Origin: Mesorhizobium sp. M1E.F.Ca.ET.045.02.1.1
GTDB lineage: Bacteria > Pseudomonadota > Alphaproteobacteria > Rhizobiales > Rhizobiaceae
Assembly (NCBI RefSeq): GCF_003952485.1
Contig: NZ_CP034447.1
Span: 6,772,501 to 6,836,500, forward strand
Length of the DNA: 64,000 bases
Direction of reading: 5' to 3'
Shown: positions 33,512 to 42,353 of the stretch, piece after piece
Position numbering within the stretch: position 1 is the stretch's first letter
Layout: each line of letters opens with the position of its first letter
The notes under the pieces: generated by a model
Told to the model about the DNA's origin: nothing
What the model saw: the letters and a program-made list of their open reading frames with translations, nothing else
The model's database searches: none
Position numbers and translations under genes: made by a program

Positions 33512-35251
33512 ATGGCTGATGAGCGCGCGTTTCGCATTCGGCCAGGTCGCATCCGCTCGACCCGCGCTCAAGCGGCACGGCCCTTCATCGCCCAGGCGCT
33601 AGCGGCGGCGAAAAAAGCTGGCGGTGGCGTCTCGCGCTCGGGAAAAGTCATTTCCGGCAGCCGCTCCCGGTTTGGTCACGGACAGCGCGCAAGTATCCAG
33701 GCCAATCGCCTTATCACCTCGCGGTCGCGCGGCGCAGTCGTAAAGGCTCGCGTCGTCCGTCGTACCGCAAGCGCTGCCTCACTCGCCACTCATCTCAGTT
33801 ATTTGCGTCGCGAGGGCGTGACCCGGAACGGAGAGAAGGCGGGGTTGTTCGGGCCGCAGACGGGGGATGCCGACGGCGCGGCCTTCGCCGCGCGCGCCAA
33901 GGATGATCGGCATCATTTCCGTTTCATCGTCTCTCCCGACGACGCCCTCGAGATGGAGGACCTCAAATCCTTCAGCCGCAATCTGGTGGGGCAAATGGAG
34001 AAGGACCTCGGCACGCGGCTCGACTGGGTCGCGGTCGATCACTGGAACACCGAGCATCCGCACGTTCATCTGATCGTGCGCGGCCTGCGCGACGACGGCC
34101 AGGATCTGGTCATCTCGCGCGATTACATCAAGGAAGGCATGCGAGACCGGGCTCGCGACCTGATCACCCAGGAACTGGGGCCGCGAACCGATCTCGACAT
34201 CCGCCGCTCACTCGAAAGCCAGATCCAGTCCGAGCGCTGGACCCAACTCGATCGCCAGTTGCTTTGCGACAGCCGCGACACCGGGGTCATCGATTTAGCC
34301 CAACGCCCTCACAACCAGCCCGACGAATATCATGCGCTCAAGATTGGCCGTCTGCGGAAGCTTGAAGCGCTTGCTCTCGCCGACCAGGTCGGCCCGGGCC
34401 AATGGGTCCTCGACGACCAGGCCGAAGCGAGGTTGCGCGAGCTTGGCGAGCGTGGCGACATCATAAAGCGCATGCATCGCGCACTGTCCGCGCGAGGGAT
34501 CGAGCGGCGTTCGGCCAGGTATGTGTTGGCCGCCGAAAGTCTCGATACACCCATTGTCGGCCGGCTGGTCGAACGCGGACCCGATGATGATCTGGGCAGT
34601 GCGGCTTACGCGGTTGTCGATGGTATTGACGGACGTATCCACCACATCAGACTTTGCGCTCTGGACGCCGCTGGCGACGGCCCGCCGGGATCGATTGTCG
34701 AGCTGCGCAAGTTCGATGATGGGCGTGGCCAGCGCCGGATCGCGCTTGCCGTGTGCTCCGATCTCGCTGTGGATGAACAGGTTGCCGCACCGGGTGCGAC
34801 CTGGCTCGACCGCCAGGCAATCGCCGGCGAGCCTGCAGCTCTTGCGGAGGGGGGCTTCGGCGCCGAGGTCGGCGACGCCTTAGACCGCCGGGCCGAACAT
34901 CTGGTCAATCATGGGCTCGCCGAGAGGCAGGGCAACCGGATCATCTTCACCACTAACCTGATCGATACGCTGCGCCGCCGCGAGCTGGAGATGATTGGCG
35001 ACAAGCTCGCGTCCGATAGCGGACGGCCCTTCAACCGTGCCGCCAGCGGCGACTACGTCGCCGGCACCTATGGCCAGCGCTTGTCCCTCGCATCCGGCCG
35101 TTTCGCCGTGATCGACGACGGCCTTGGGTTCCAACTTGTACCCTGGACGCCCTGCCTCGAAAAACATCTCGGCCAGCATGTCTGCGGTGTCGCTCGTGGT
35201 GACGGCGGCATCGACTGGAGCTTTGCCCGCAAGCGCGGGCTCGGTCTCTGA
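33512..35251 (+). CDS. rlxS: Relaxase RlxS (VirD2-like N-terminus, DUF3363)
   Basis: A 579-residue relaxase. The N-terminal VirD2/MobA-type domain includes the metal-binding histidines HPHVH at residues 182-186 (NTEHPHVHLIVRG) and a preceding HHFRFIVSP strand; the long C-terminal part is DUF3363. RlxS is the relaxase of ICEMlSymR7A, required for transfer. The chosen ATG at 33512 begins MADERAFRIRPGRI, as in homologues; the frame open from 33332 runs through the candidate oriT and is rejected. It nicks oriT, remains covalently attached, and is recruited by TraG. Confidence 0.92.
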   Translation: MADERAFRIRPGRIRSTRAQAARPFIAQALAAAKKAGGGVSRSGKVISGSRSRFGHGQRASIQANRLITSRSRGAVVKARVVRRTASAASLATHLSYLRREGVTRNGEKAGLFGPQTGDADGAAFAARAKDDRHHFRFIVSPDDALEMEDLKSFSRNLVGQMEKDLGTRLDWVAVDHWNTEHPHVHLIVRGLRDDGQDLVISRDYIKEGMRDRARDLITQELGPRTDLDIRRSLESQIQSERWTQLDRQLLCDSRDTGVIDLAQRPHNQPDEYHALKIGRLRKLEALALADQVGPGQWVLDDQAEARLRELGERGDIIKRMHRALSARGIERRSARYVLAAESLDTPIVGRLVERGPDDDLGSAAYAVVDGIDGRIHHIRLCALDAAGDGPPGSIVELRKFDDGRGQRRIALAVCSDLAVDEQVAAPGATWLDRQAIAGEPAALAEGGFGAEVGDALDRRAEHLVNHGLAERQGNRIIFTTNLIDTLRRRELEMIGDKLASDSGRPFNRAASGDYVAGTYGQRLSLASGRFAVIDDGLGFQLVPWTPCLEKHLGQHVCGVARGDGGIDWSFARKRGLGL

Positions 35252-35273
35252 CAGTTTTGGAAAGGATCACGCC

Positions 35274-37256
35274 ATGTCCGCCACGAAAATCCTCTGGGGT
35301 CAGATCCTCACTGTCTTCGGAATTGTCCTGTTGACGACCTGGACGGCGACGCAATGGACCGCATGGCGGCTTGGGTTCCAGGCGCAACTCGGACCGACCT
35401 GGTTCGAAGTCGCCGGCCTGCCTGTCTATTATCCACCCGCCCTGTTCTGGTGGTGGTACTTTTATGATGCCTACGCCCCAACCATTTTCGTGGAAGGCGG
35501 ACTGATCGCCGTGTCCGGCGGCTTTCTCTCGATCATTGTAGCAATCGGCATGTCGGTGTGGCGCGCACGTGAAGCCAAGGACGTCGTGACTTACGGTTCG
35601 GCGCGATGGGCCGTCAGGAGACAGATAGAGGCTGCCGGGCTGCTCGGCGCCGACGGTGTGGTGCTCGGGCGCTATCACCGTCATTACCTTCGCCATGATG
35701 GTCCCGAGCATGTGCTGTGCTTCGCCCCGACCCGCTCGGGCAAGGGCGTTGGCCTGGTGGTGCCATCGCTGTTGACCTGGCCGGGCTCGGCGATTGTCCA
35801 CGACATCAAAGGCGAGAATTGGCAAATCACCGCCGGTTTCCGTTCTCTGCACGGTCGAGTCCTGCTCTTTGATCCCACCAATTCGAAATCGTCGGCCTAC
35901 AACCCTTTGCTGGAGGTCCGCCGTGGTGAATGGGAGGTCCGCGACGTCCAGAACATCGCCGACATTCTCGTCGATCCGGAAGGCAGCCTGGAAAAAAGAA
36001 ACCATTGGGAAAAGACCAGTCACGCACTGCTGGTCGGCGCGATCCTTCACGTCCTCTATGCCGAGAAGGACAAGACGCTCGCCGGCGTCGCCGCCTTCCT
36101 TTCGGATCCGAAGCGCCCGATCGAGTCCACGCTGGCGGCTATGATGAAGACCGCCCATTTGGGAGAAGCAGGCCCGCACCCGGTCATCGCCAGTGCGGCG
36201 CGCGAATTGCTCAACAAATCTGACAATGAGCGGTCGGGCGTGCTCTCCACGGCGATGTCCTTCCTCGGTCTCTATCGCGACCCCGTCGTCGCCGAGGTGA
36301 CGAGGCGCTGCGATTGGCGCATCAGCGACATCGTCGGCGGCATCAAACCAGCGACACTTTACCTGGTGGTGCCGCCCTCGGACATCAATCGGACCAAGCC
36401 GCTCATTCGCCTTATCCTCAACCAGATTGGGCGTCGCCTGACCGAGGACCTTCGGGCGAAAGGTCATCGGCATCGGCTTCTGCTCATGCTCGACGAGTTT
36501 CCTGCGCTCGGCCGCCTCGACTTCTTCGAAACTGCCTTGGCTTTCATGGCCGGCTATGGGCTGAAGAGCTTCCTGATCGCGCAATCGCTTAACCAGATCG
36601 AGAAGGCTTACGGCCCGAACAACTCCATCCTCGACAATTGTCATGTGCGCGTGAGCTTCGCAACGAATGATGAGAGGACCGCCAAACGTGTGTCTGACGC
36701 GCTCGGCACTGCAACCGAGATGCGGGCGATGAAGAACTATGCCGGTCATCGGCTTTCGCCTTGGCTCGGACATTTGATGGTGTCGCGGCAAGAGACCGCC
36801 CGCCAACTGTTGACGCCTGGCGAGATCATGCAGCTTCCGCCGACCGACGAGATCGTCATGGTGGCGGGAACCCCACCGATCAGGGCGAACAAGGCACGCT
36901 ATTACGAGGATGTTCGCTTCCGGGAACGCGTCTTGTCGCCGCCCGAGCTGATCCGAGCCGAGAAGGCTTTTGCTTGTGATTGGAGCAGCCCACCGGTCCT
37001 GAAACGCCCCGAGGTCGACGAAGCCCCCGGCGCGCGGGGCGATGAAGATCCGACCGGGTCCGAACGGCGCCTGCAACCCGAACTGAACCGTGCGCGGGCG
37101 TTCGAGAAGGCGGCTCCGATCGAAAATGAGTTCGAGATCGGTCCGGTAGACGATAGCGACGACGACGGTGCTGTGCGCAATCGGCGCCTCGCCCGCCTCA
37201 TGCAGGGCGTGGCACGGCAGGTCTCGCTCGACCGAGATGACGGCATGGAGTTTTAG
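35274..37256 (+). CDS. traG: Type IV coupling protein TraG (VirD4-like)
   Basis: A 660-residue coupling ATPase. Two N-terminal membrane helices (ILTVFGIVLLTTWTATQW and GGFLSIIVAIGMSVW) are followed by the nucleotide-binding domain with Walker A APTRSGKG (residues 151-158), Walker B LLLMLDEFPALG and the QSLNQIEKAYG motif. It is of normal length with an acidic C-terminal tail. GGAAAGGAT precedes the ATG at 35274. It links the RlxS-DNA complex to the Trb channel, whose genes are 26 kb away in the opposite orientation. Confidence 0.96.
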   Translation: MSATKILWGQILTVFGIVLLTTWTATQWTAWRLGFQAQLGPTWFEVAGLPVYYPPALFWWWYFYDAYAPTIFVEGGLIAVSGGFLSIIVAIGMSVWRAREAKDVVTYGSARWAVRRQIEAAGLLGADGVVLGRYHRHYLRHDGPEHVLCFAPTRSGKGVGLVVPSLLTWPGSAIVHDIKGENWQITAGFRSLHGRVLLFDPTNSKSSAYNPLLEVRRGEWEVRDVQNIADILVDPEGSLEKRNHWEKTSHALLVGAILHVLYAEKDKTLAGVAAFLSDPKRPIESTLAAMMKTAHLGEAGPHPVIASAARELLNKSDNERSGVLSTAMSFLGLYRDPVVAEVTRRCDWRISDIVGGIKPATLYLVVPPSDINRTKPLIRLILNQIGRRLTEDLRAKGHRHRLLLMLDEFPALGRLDFFETALAFMAGYGLKSFLIAQSLNQIEKAYGPNNSILDNCHVRVSFATNDERTAKRVSDALGTATEMRAMKNYAGHRLSPWLGHLMVSRQETARQLLTPGEIMQLPPTDEIVMVAGTPPIRANKARYYEDVRFRERVLSPPELIRAEKAFACDWSSPPVLKRPEVDEAPGARGDEDPTGSERRLQPELNRARAFEKAAPIENEFEIGPVDDSDDDGAVRNRRLARLMQGVARQVSLDRDDGMEF

Positions 37257-37261
37257 CCGCC

Positions 37262-37717
37262 ATGATCAGCCGCAAGAAGAAAGCGCAAATCTCCGTCTAT
37301 CTCGACGGGGCGATCATGAAGATGCTGGCCGAGTATGCGGCCCGGCGCGATCAGCCCCAATCGATGATTGCAGAGGCCGCGATCGCGTCGTTTTTGTCGC
37401 CAGATGCTGACGAACGTCGCGAGGCTGCTATCGCCAAACGCCTCGATCAAGTTGATCGCCGCCTCGCCCGGCAGGAGCGCGATATCGGCATCGCGGTCGA
37501 GACCCTGGCGGTGTTCGTGCGGTTCTGGCTAGCGACCACGCCAGCGTTGCCGGAACCTGCGGCCCAGGGGGCTCGCGCCAAGGCGATCGAACGCTATGAG
37601 GCTTTCGTCTCAGCCTTGGGCAGACGTTTGGCCAAGGGTCCAAAACTGCGGCAGGAGATATCGGAGGATATCGATCCAGTTGACGATAAGGGAATGCCGT
37701 CCCCAGCCGGAATGTAG
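37262..37717 (+). CDS. CopG/ribbon-helix-helix protein (normally precedes trbB)
   Basis: A 151-residue protein with an N-terminal RHH domain (KKAQISVYLDGAIMKMLAEY, QSMIAEAAIASFL) and a helical C-terminal region (FVRFWLATTPALPEP, YEAFVSALGRRLAKG). In related elements this gene sits between traG and trbB. Here the last dozen residues, after EISEDID, no longer look like the family, and no trb gene follows. The recombination breakpoint that separated the two conjugation modules therefore probably lies at about 37.67-37.70 kb. Confidence 0.85.
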   Translation: MISRKKKAQISVYLDGAIMKMLAEYAARRDQPQSMIAEAAIASFLSPDADERREAAIAKRLDQVDRRLARQERDIGIAVETLAVFVRFWLATTPALPEPAAQGARAKAIERYEAFVSALGRRLAKGPKLRQEISEDIDPVDDKGMPSPAGM

Positions 37718-38143
37718 GCTCTTGTTGGCCCATGAGTGCCAGAGATTTTCCTCTGCCGTTTGCCCGCCATTGATACCCAACCAGCGGGGAGTATTGGTTG
37801 TCGTCCCCGACATGCCTCGAACTGCCAATTCCCCGACAAAGCGACTGAGCGGCACCATATTGCGTGCTCGAGTGCGGGCATGAATTCGGCGCGGCCTTGC
37901 ACGGAATGACGGCGCAGGGATAGCCACCGGCCGCAGCCTGACGTTCGATATGGACTACTGCGACCAGAAAAAAGCAAGCACTTGGGCGCTTGTCGCCCCC
38001 GCCCTGCGTTAACGTCCAGCACCGAACAATAAGCTTGAATAGCAGTTGCCGATCATTGTGCTGGACGGGGAACCCTTATCTTGGCCTAATGGCGTCTTGC
38101 CTGAATAAAAGAGGCGATCGGGGCGGCGAGACAAGGTGGACGT
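37718..38143. other. Right boundary region of the mobile segment, no gene
   Basis: No convincing coding frame, no tRNA and no tRNA-Pro repeat is found. A perfect 10-bp inverted repeat CGTCCAGCAC (38013-38022) / GTGCTGGACG (38058-38067) surrounds a 35-bp AT-richer spacer, 76 bp before the lipoprotein gene. Downstream genes are ordinary chromosomal transport and storage genes, so the mobile segment ends somewhere here. Confidence 0.55.
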
Positions 38144-38479
38144 ATGAAGTTCGCGCCGACGACTATTTTGCCGCTGACGGCGGTGCTGACTCTCGCAGCA
38201 GGCTGCTCCTCGACCGTTGCATCGATCGATCCGGGGAAATACGACAAGATGAGCTGCGCCGAGCTCAACAGCGCGCTCGGCGACACGGCGACCGACATTT
38301 CGCGGACGGCGATCAGCCGCGGCAAGGTCGCCAACACCAGCGTGCCGAGCTGGCTGCTCGGCGGCGAGCGCGTCAAGACGGTGGTGGCCAATCGCGATAC
38401 CGCCCGAATCGAGAAGCTGCAGCAACAGCAGCAGGCCATTGTCGCGGCAAGGAAGCAAAGGTGCCCATCATCGCAATGA
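38144..38479 (+). CDS. Small lipoprotein of unknown function
   Basis: A 111-residue protein with a type II signal peptide. The lipobox is LAAGC with Cys20, after a hydrophobic stretch TTILPLTAVLTLAAG. The mature part is polar and helical (MSCAELNSALGDTATDIS, RIEKLQQQQQAIVAARKQ). It is convergent with the oppDF gene (24 bp gap). No characterised family is recognised. It is probably an ordinary rhizobial chromosomal gene. Confidence 0.75.
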   Translation: MKFAPTTILPLTAVLTLAAGCSSTVASIDPGKYDKMSCAELNSALGDTATDISRTAISRGKVANTSVPSWLLGGERVKTVVANRDTARIEKLQQQQQAIVAARKQRCPSSQ

Positions 38480-38502
38480 GCTAGCAGCGGCCGGTGGCGG
38501 TC

Positions 38503-40119
38503 TTATGCGCTGATCCGGAACCTAGTCGTATCGATCGCGGCGTTCATCAGCGTCCGCGTGTAGGCTTCGCGCGGATCGCCGAAGATCTCCTCGGTCGGCC
38601 CTTGCTCGACGATCTTTCCCTGCTTCATCACGATGATGTAGTCAGCCATGGCGCGCACCACCGCGAGGTCGTGGCTGATGAAGAGGTAGGACAGCTCGTT
38701 GTCGGCCTGCAGCTTGCGCAGTAATTCGACGATCTGCTTCTGCACGGAGCGGTCGAGCGCCGAGGTAGGCTCGTCGAGCACCACCACTTTCGGCTTCAGG
38801 ATCATGGCGCGGGCAATGGCGATGCGCTGGCGCTGGCCGCCCGAGAATTCGTGCGGATAGCGGTTGCGGGCGTTGGGGTCGAGGCCGACCTCGCGCAGCG
38901 CCTCGACGGCGCGATGGTCGCGCTGCTTGCTGCTCAGCGAGGGCTCGTGCACCAGAAGCCCCTCGGTGATGACTTGGCCCACCGTCATGCGCGGCGACAG
39001 CGAGCCGAACGGGTCCTGGAAAACCAATTGCAATTCGCGCCGCAGCGGCCGCATCGCCTGGCGGTCCGCTTCGGAGATGTCGCGGTCGCCGAACCGGATC
39101 ACGCCATCGCTGGGCAGGAGCCTGAGCAGCGCGCGGCCGAGCGTCGACTTGCCGGACCCTGACTCGCCGACGATGCCGATCGTCTGATTGCGCTTCAGCC
39201 GGATCGAGATCTTGTCGACGGCGCGCAGCATCAGCGGCTCGCCGCCGAGGAAGCCGCCGCCGATCTTGAAGACGACCTCGACATTCCTGCCTTCGAGCAG
39301 CACCGGCGAATTTGTGGGCGGCGCCGCCTTGGTGCCGGTCGGCTCGGCCGCGAGCAGCATCTTGGTATAGGCATGCTGCGGATTGGCGAAGAGCGATTCC
39401 GCATCGCCCTCCTCCACCACCTCGCCCTGGCGCATCACATAGACGCGGTCGGCGAAGCGGCGCACGATGCCGAGATCGTGGGTGATGAAGACGATCGCCA
39501 TGCCGAGCTTGCGCTGCAATTCGGCAAGCAGCATCAGGATCTGCGCCTGGATGGTGACGTCGAGCGCCGTCGTCGGCTCGTCGGCGATCAGAATGTCGGG
39601 ATCGTTTGCCAAAGCCATGGCAATCATGACGCGCTGGCGCTGGCCGCCAGACATTTCATGCGGATAGGATTTCATCCGCCGCTCGGGATCGGGGATGTGC
39701 ACCAGTCTTAGGAGCTTCAGCGCTTCCTCACGCGCGGCCTGCGCGTTCAGGCCGCGATGCCGGCGGATCGGTTCGATGAGCTGATTGCCGATCGTATAGA
39801 GTGGATCGAGCGAGGTCATCGGCTCCTGGAAGATCATGCTGATCTTGCGACCGCGAACCTTGTTGAGCTCGCTCTTGGTCATCTCCAGAAGATTGCGGCC
39901 GCGATAATCGACTTGGCCGCTCGCCTCGCCATTGGAGGAGAGCAGGCTCATCGCCGCCATCATCGTCTGGCTCTTGCCGGACCCGGACTCGCCGACCACG
40001 GCGACGGTCTCTCCTGCCTTCACGTTGATATTGATGCCCTTGACCGCCTCGACCGTGCCGTCGAGGGTCTGGAAGCGGACGCGCAGGTCCTTGACGCTGA
40101 GGATCGTTTCGGAAGCCAT
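38503..40119 (-). CDS. Peptide ABC transporter, fused ATPase (OppD-OppF type)
   Basis: A 538-residue protein with two complete ABC ATPase domains in tandem. Domain 1 has [17 protein letters not shown] and [12 protein letters not shown]; domain 2 has [17 protein letters not shown] and [11 protein letters not shown]. Each is followed by an oligopeptide C-terminal extension. This fusion of the two ATPases (as in YejF-type systems) supplies both nucleotide-binding sites. The ATG at 40119 has GGGGA eight bases upstream; starts at 40134 and far upstream are less likely. It is the last gene of the oppA-B-C-DF operon. Confidence 0.92.
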   Translation of the reverse strand: MASETILSVKDLRVRFQTLDGTVEAVKGININVKAGETVAVVGESGSGKSQTMMAAMSLLSSNGEASGQVDYRGRNLLEMTKSELNKVRGRKISMIFQEPMTSLDPLYTIGNQLIEPIRRHRGLNAQAAREEALKLLRLVHIPDPERRMKSYPHEMSGGQRQRVMIAMALANDPDILIADEPTTALDVTIQAQILMLLAELQRKLGMAIVFITHDLGIVRRFADRVYVMRQGEVVEEGDAESLFANPQHAYTKMLLAAEPTGTKAAPPTNSPVLLEGRNVEVVFKIGGGFLGGEPLMLRAVDKISIRLKRNQTIGIVGESGSGKSTLGRALLRLLPSDGVIRFGDRDISEADRQAMRPLRRELQLVFQDPFGSLSPRMTVGQVITEGLLVHEPSLSSKQRDHRAVEALREVGLDPNARNRYPHEFSGGQRQRIAIARAMILKPKVVVLDEPTSALDRSVQKQIVELLRKLQADNELSYLFISHDLAVVRAMADYIIVMKQGKIVEQGPTEEIFGDPREAYTRTLMNAAIDTTRFRISA

Positions 40120-40136
40120 GTCAGCGATCCCCATCT

Positions 40137-41261
40137 TTATCGATCTTTCGGGTCGAGCGCGTCGCGCAGACCGTCGCCGACGAAGTTCAGCGCGAACAAC
40201 GTCGAGACGAGGAAGAAGGCCGGGAACAGGAGCAGCCAGTTGGCGTAGCCGATGTTCTTGGCGCCGACCGAGATCAGCACGCCCCAGCTTGTCATCGGCT
40301 CCTGCACGCCGAGGCCAAGGAAGGACAGAAAGCTCTCCAGGATGATCACCTGCGGCACCAGCAGCGTCATGTAGATGACGACCGGGCCGAGCAGGTTCGG
40401 AATGACGTGGCGCACGAGGATGCCGCGATGGCCGACGCCCATGGCTTCGGCTGCCTGGACATATTCCTGCCTGCGGATCGACAGCGCCTGGCCGCGCACG
40501 ATACGCGCCATGTCGAGCCACAGCACCGCGCCCACCGCCAAAAACATCAGCACGAAGTTGCGGCCGAAGAACACCACCAGCATGATGACGAAGAAGATGA
40601 ACGGCAACGAGTAAAGCACGTCGACGATGCGCATCATCACCTCGTCGACCCTGCCGCCGGCAAAGCCGGACGTCGCGCCGTAGATCACGCCGATGACGCC
40701 GGCGACGACGCCGGCAAGCAGGCCGATGGCTAAAGAAATGCGCCCCGCCATCAGCGTGCGCGAGAGCAGGTCGCGCCCGGTGTTGTCGGTGCCGAAGAAG
40801 AAATATTGCTGTTTGACCGCGGAGCTCATCGTCAATTCGAGCCCGTCGGGCGACTTGCTTTCGATCCTGGTGTCGTCGAAGGCGTCGGAGCGATCGAGAT
40901 AGCGGATGTTTCGCTCGTCGACCGGCTTCTTGGACGTGACGGTGACGATGACGCGGCTGCCGTCCTGGTGCCATTCCTTGATGTCGACGCGCATGCGCTT
41001 GATCGCATCGCTCAGAGCGCCCTGGATCATGTCCGGCTTGGGATAGGCCGAAAGGCTCGGCGGCGTGCGGACATAGTCGCCGTAGATGGTCGTGTATTCG
41101 TGCGGCACGACCATCGGGCCGAACACGCTGATGATGGAGATAAACGCCAGGTAGTAGAGGCTGAACATGGCGGCGCGGTTGCGCTTCAGCCGCGCCCAGG
41201 CATTGCCCCAGAGCGAGCGGCCGACGATCGGGTCCGGAACGGCTACGGCGAGCTCAGTCAT
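40137..41261 (-). CDS. Peptide ABC transporter permease, OppC-type
   Basis: A 374-residue permease with a cytoplasmic N-terminus, a first membrane helix (AAMFSLYYLAFISIISVFG), a long periplasmic loop and a five-helix BPD_transp_1 core. The EAA-type loop is visible in QEYVQAAEAMGVGHRGILVRHVIPN. The starting ATG at 41261 (MTELAVAVPDPIV) overlaps oppB by 8 bp. The inserted periplasmic region, about residues 60-150, is longer than in E. coli OppC, as in YejE-type permeases. Confidence 0.92.
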   Translation of the reverse strand: MTELAVAVPDPIVGRSLWGNAWARLKRNRAAMFSLYYLAFISIISVFGPMVVPHEYTTIYGDYVRTPPSLSAYPKPDMIQGALSDAIKRMRVDIKEWHQDGSRVIVTVTSKKPVDERNIRYLDRSDAFDDTRIESKSPDGLELTMSSAVKQQYFFFGTDNTGRDLLSRTLMAGRISLAIGLLAGVVAGVIGVIYGATSGFAGGRVDEVMMRIVDVLYSLPFIFFVIMLVVFFGRNFVLMFLAVGAVLWLDMARIVRGQALSIRRQEYVQAAEAMGVGHRGILVRHVIPNLLGPVVIYMTLLVPQVIILESFLSFLGLGVQEPMTSWGVLISVGAKNIGYANWLLLFPAFFLVSTLFALNFVGDGLRDALDPKDR

Positions 41262-42177
41262 AGCGCACCCTCGGATCAACGACCGCGTAGAGGAGATCGA
41301 CGATCAGGTTGAAGACGATGGTGAAGAGCGCGATCACCACCACGGTTCCCATGACCAGCGTGTAGTCGCGGTTGAGCGCGGCATCGACGAAGTAGCGGCC
41401 GACTCCCGGGATGGAGAAGATGGTCTCGACGATGATCGAGCCGGTAAGCAGCGCCGCGGCCGCCGGGCCGGTGAAGGAGACGATCGGCAGGACCGCGCCG
41501 CGCAATGCGTGCTTGACCACCACCGACCAGTCGGAGAGGCCGAGCGCGCGGGCAGTGCGGATATGGTGCGAGCGCAGGCTCTCGATCATCGAGCCGCGCA
41601 TCAGGCGGGCGACGATCGCGATCTGCGGCAGAGCGAGCGTCAGCACAGGCCCGACCTTGTTGATTAAGGCGCCATCACCCCAGCCGCCGATCGGCAACAG
41701 CTTCCAGGAAAGTCCGAAGACGAGCTGGATCACCGGCGCGGTGACGAAGGTGGGGATCGTGCTGCCGGCGGTGGCTAAAGCGATCACCGAATAGTCGGCG
41801 ATTTTGTTCTGGTTGAGCGCCGCGATCGTGCCGAGGATGGAACCCAGAATCAGCGCCAGCACCAATGCCGACGTGCCGATCTGCACCGAGATCGGCAGGC
41901 CCTTGGCGAAGAGTTCGGTGACGGTGAAATCCGGCAGGTTGTAGCTCGGGCCGAAACTGCCGCGCAAAAGATTGCCGAGATAGTGGACATATTGCAGCCA
42001 GAGCGGATCGTTGAGGCCGAACTGGGCTTCGAGATTGGCCCTGATCTCGGGGCTCAGGCCCCGCTCCTGGTTGAACGGGCCGCCCGGCGCGACACGGATC
42101 AGGAAGAACGCCACTGTCACGATGACGAACAGCGTCGGGATGGCGGTCAAAAGCCGCCGGAAGACATAACGCAGCAT
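41254..42177 (-). CDS. Peptide ABC transporter permease, OppB-type
   Basis: A 307-residue inner-membrane permease with six predicted helices. The N-terminus MLRYVFRRLLTAIPTLFVIVT is typical of OppB/DppB. The motif RVAPGGPFNQERGLSPEIRA and the cytoplasmic EAA loop (IRTARALGLSDWSVVVKHALR) are present. It pairs with the OppC-type protein encoded next. A 176-bp gap containing a stable hairpin separates it from oppA. Confidence 0.93.
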   Translation of the reverse strand: MLRYVFRRLLTAIPTLFVIVTVAFFLIRVAPGGPFNQERGLSPEIRANLEAQFGLNDPLWLQYVHYLGNLLRGSFGPSYNLPDFTVTELFAKGLPISVQIGTSALVLALILGSILGTIAALNQNKIADYSVIALATAGSTIPTFVTAPVIQLVFGLSWKLLPIGGWGDGALINKVGPVLTLALPQIAIVARLMRGSMIESLRSHHIRTARALGLSDWSVVVKHALRGAVLPIVSFTGPAAAALLTGSIIVETIFSIPGVGRYFVDAALNRDYTLVMGTVVVIALFTIVFNLIVDLLYAVVDPRVRYD

Positions 42178-42305
42178 CGGCGCCCCGCTTCAGCCAGGGC
42201 GACAGCTCTCCAGACGAGATCGTAGCGCGCTGGCATCTCTGATCTTCGCACCGGGATGCCCGAAAATCCAATCCGACTTTCGGCCCGGCACGACGACAGA
42301 CCGCG

Positions 42306-42336
42306 GCCGCCGCTCCCAAAAAAAGAGAGCGGCGGC
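42306..42336 (-). terminator. Stable hairpin between oppA and oppB (attenuating or mRNA-stabilising)
   Basis: GCCGCCGCTC (42306-42315) pairs with GAGCGGCGGC (42327-42336), a perfect 10-bp stem with an 11-base loop, 18 bp after the oppA stop. There is no U-tract after it on the minus strand. It likely protects the oppA transcript or partly stops transcription, so that the binding protein outnumbers the permease. Confidence 0.6.
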
Positions 42337-42353
42337 ACGGCCAAGGTTTCTTG

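Noticed and set aside
37968..37992. Minus-strand terminator candidate (CAAGC/GCTTG stem with U6)
   Set aside because: The stem is only 5 bp with an 8-base loop and no minus-strand gene feeds into it.
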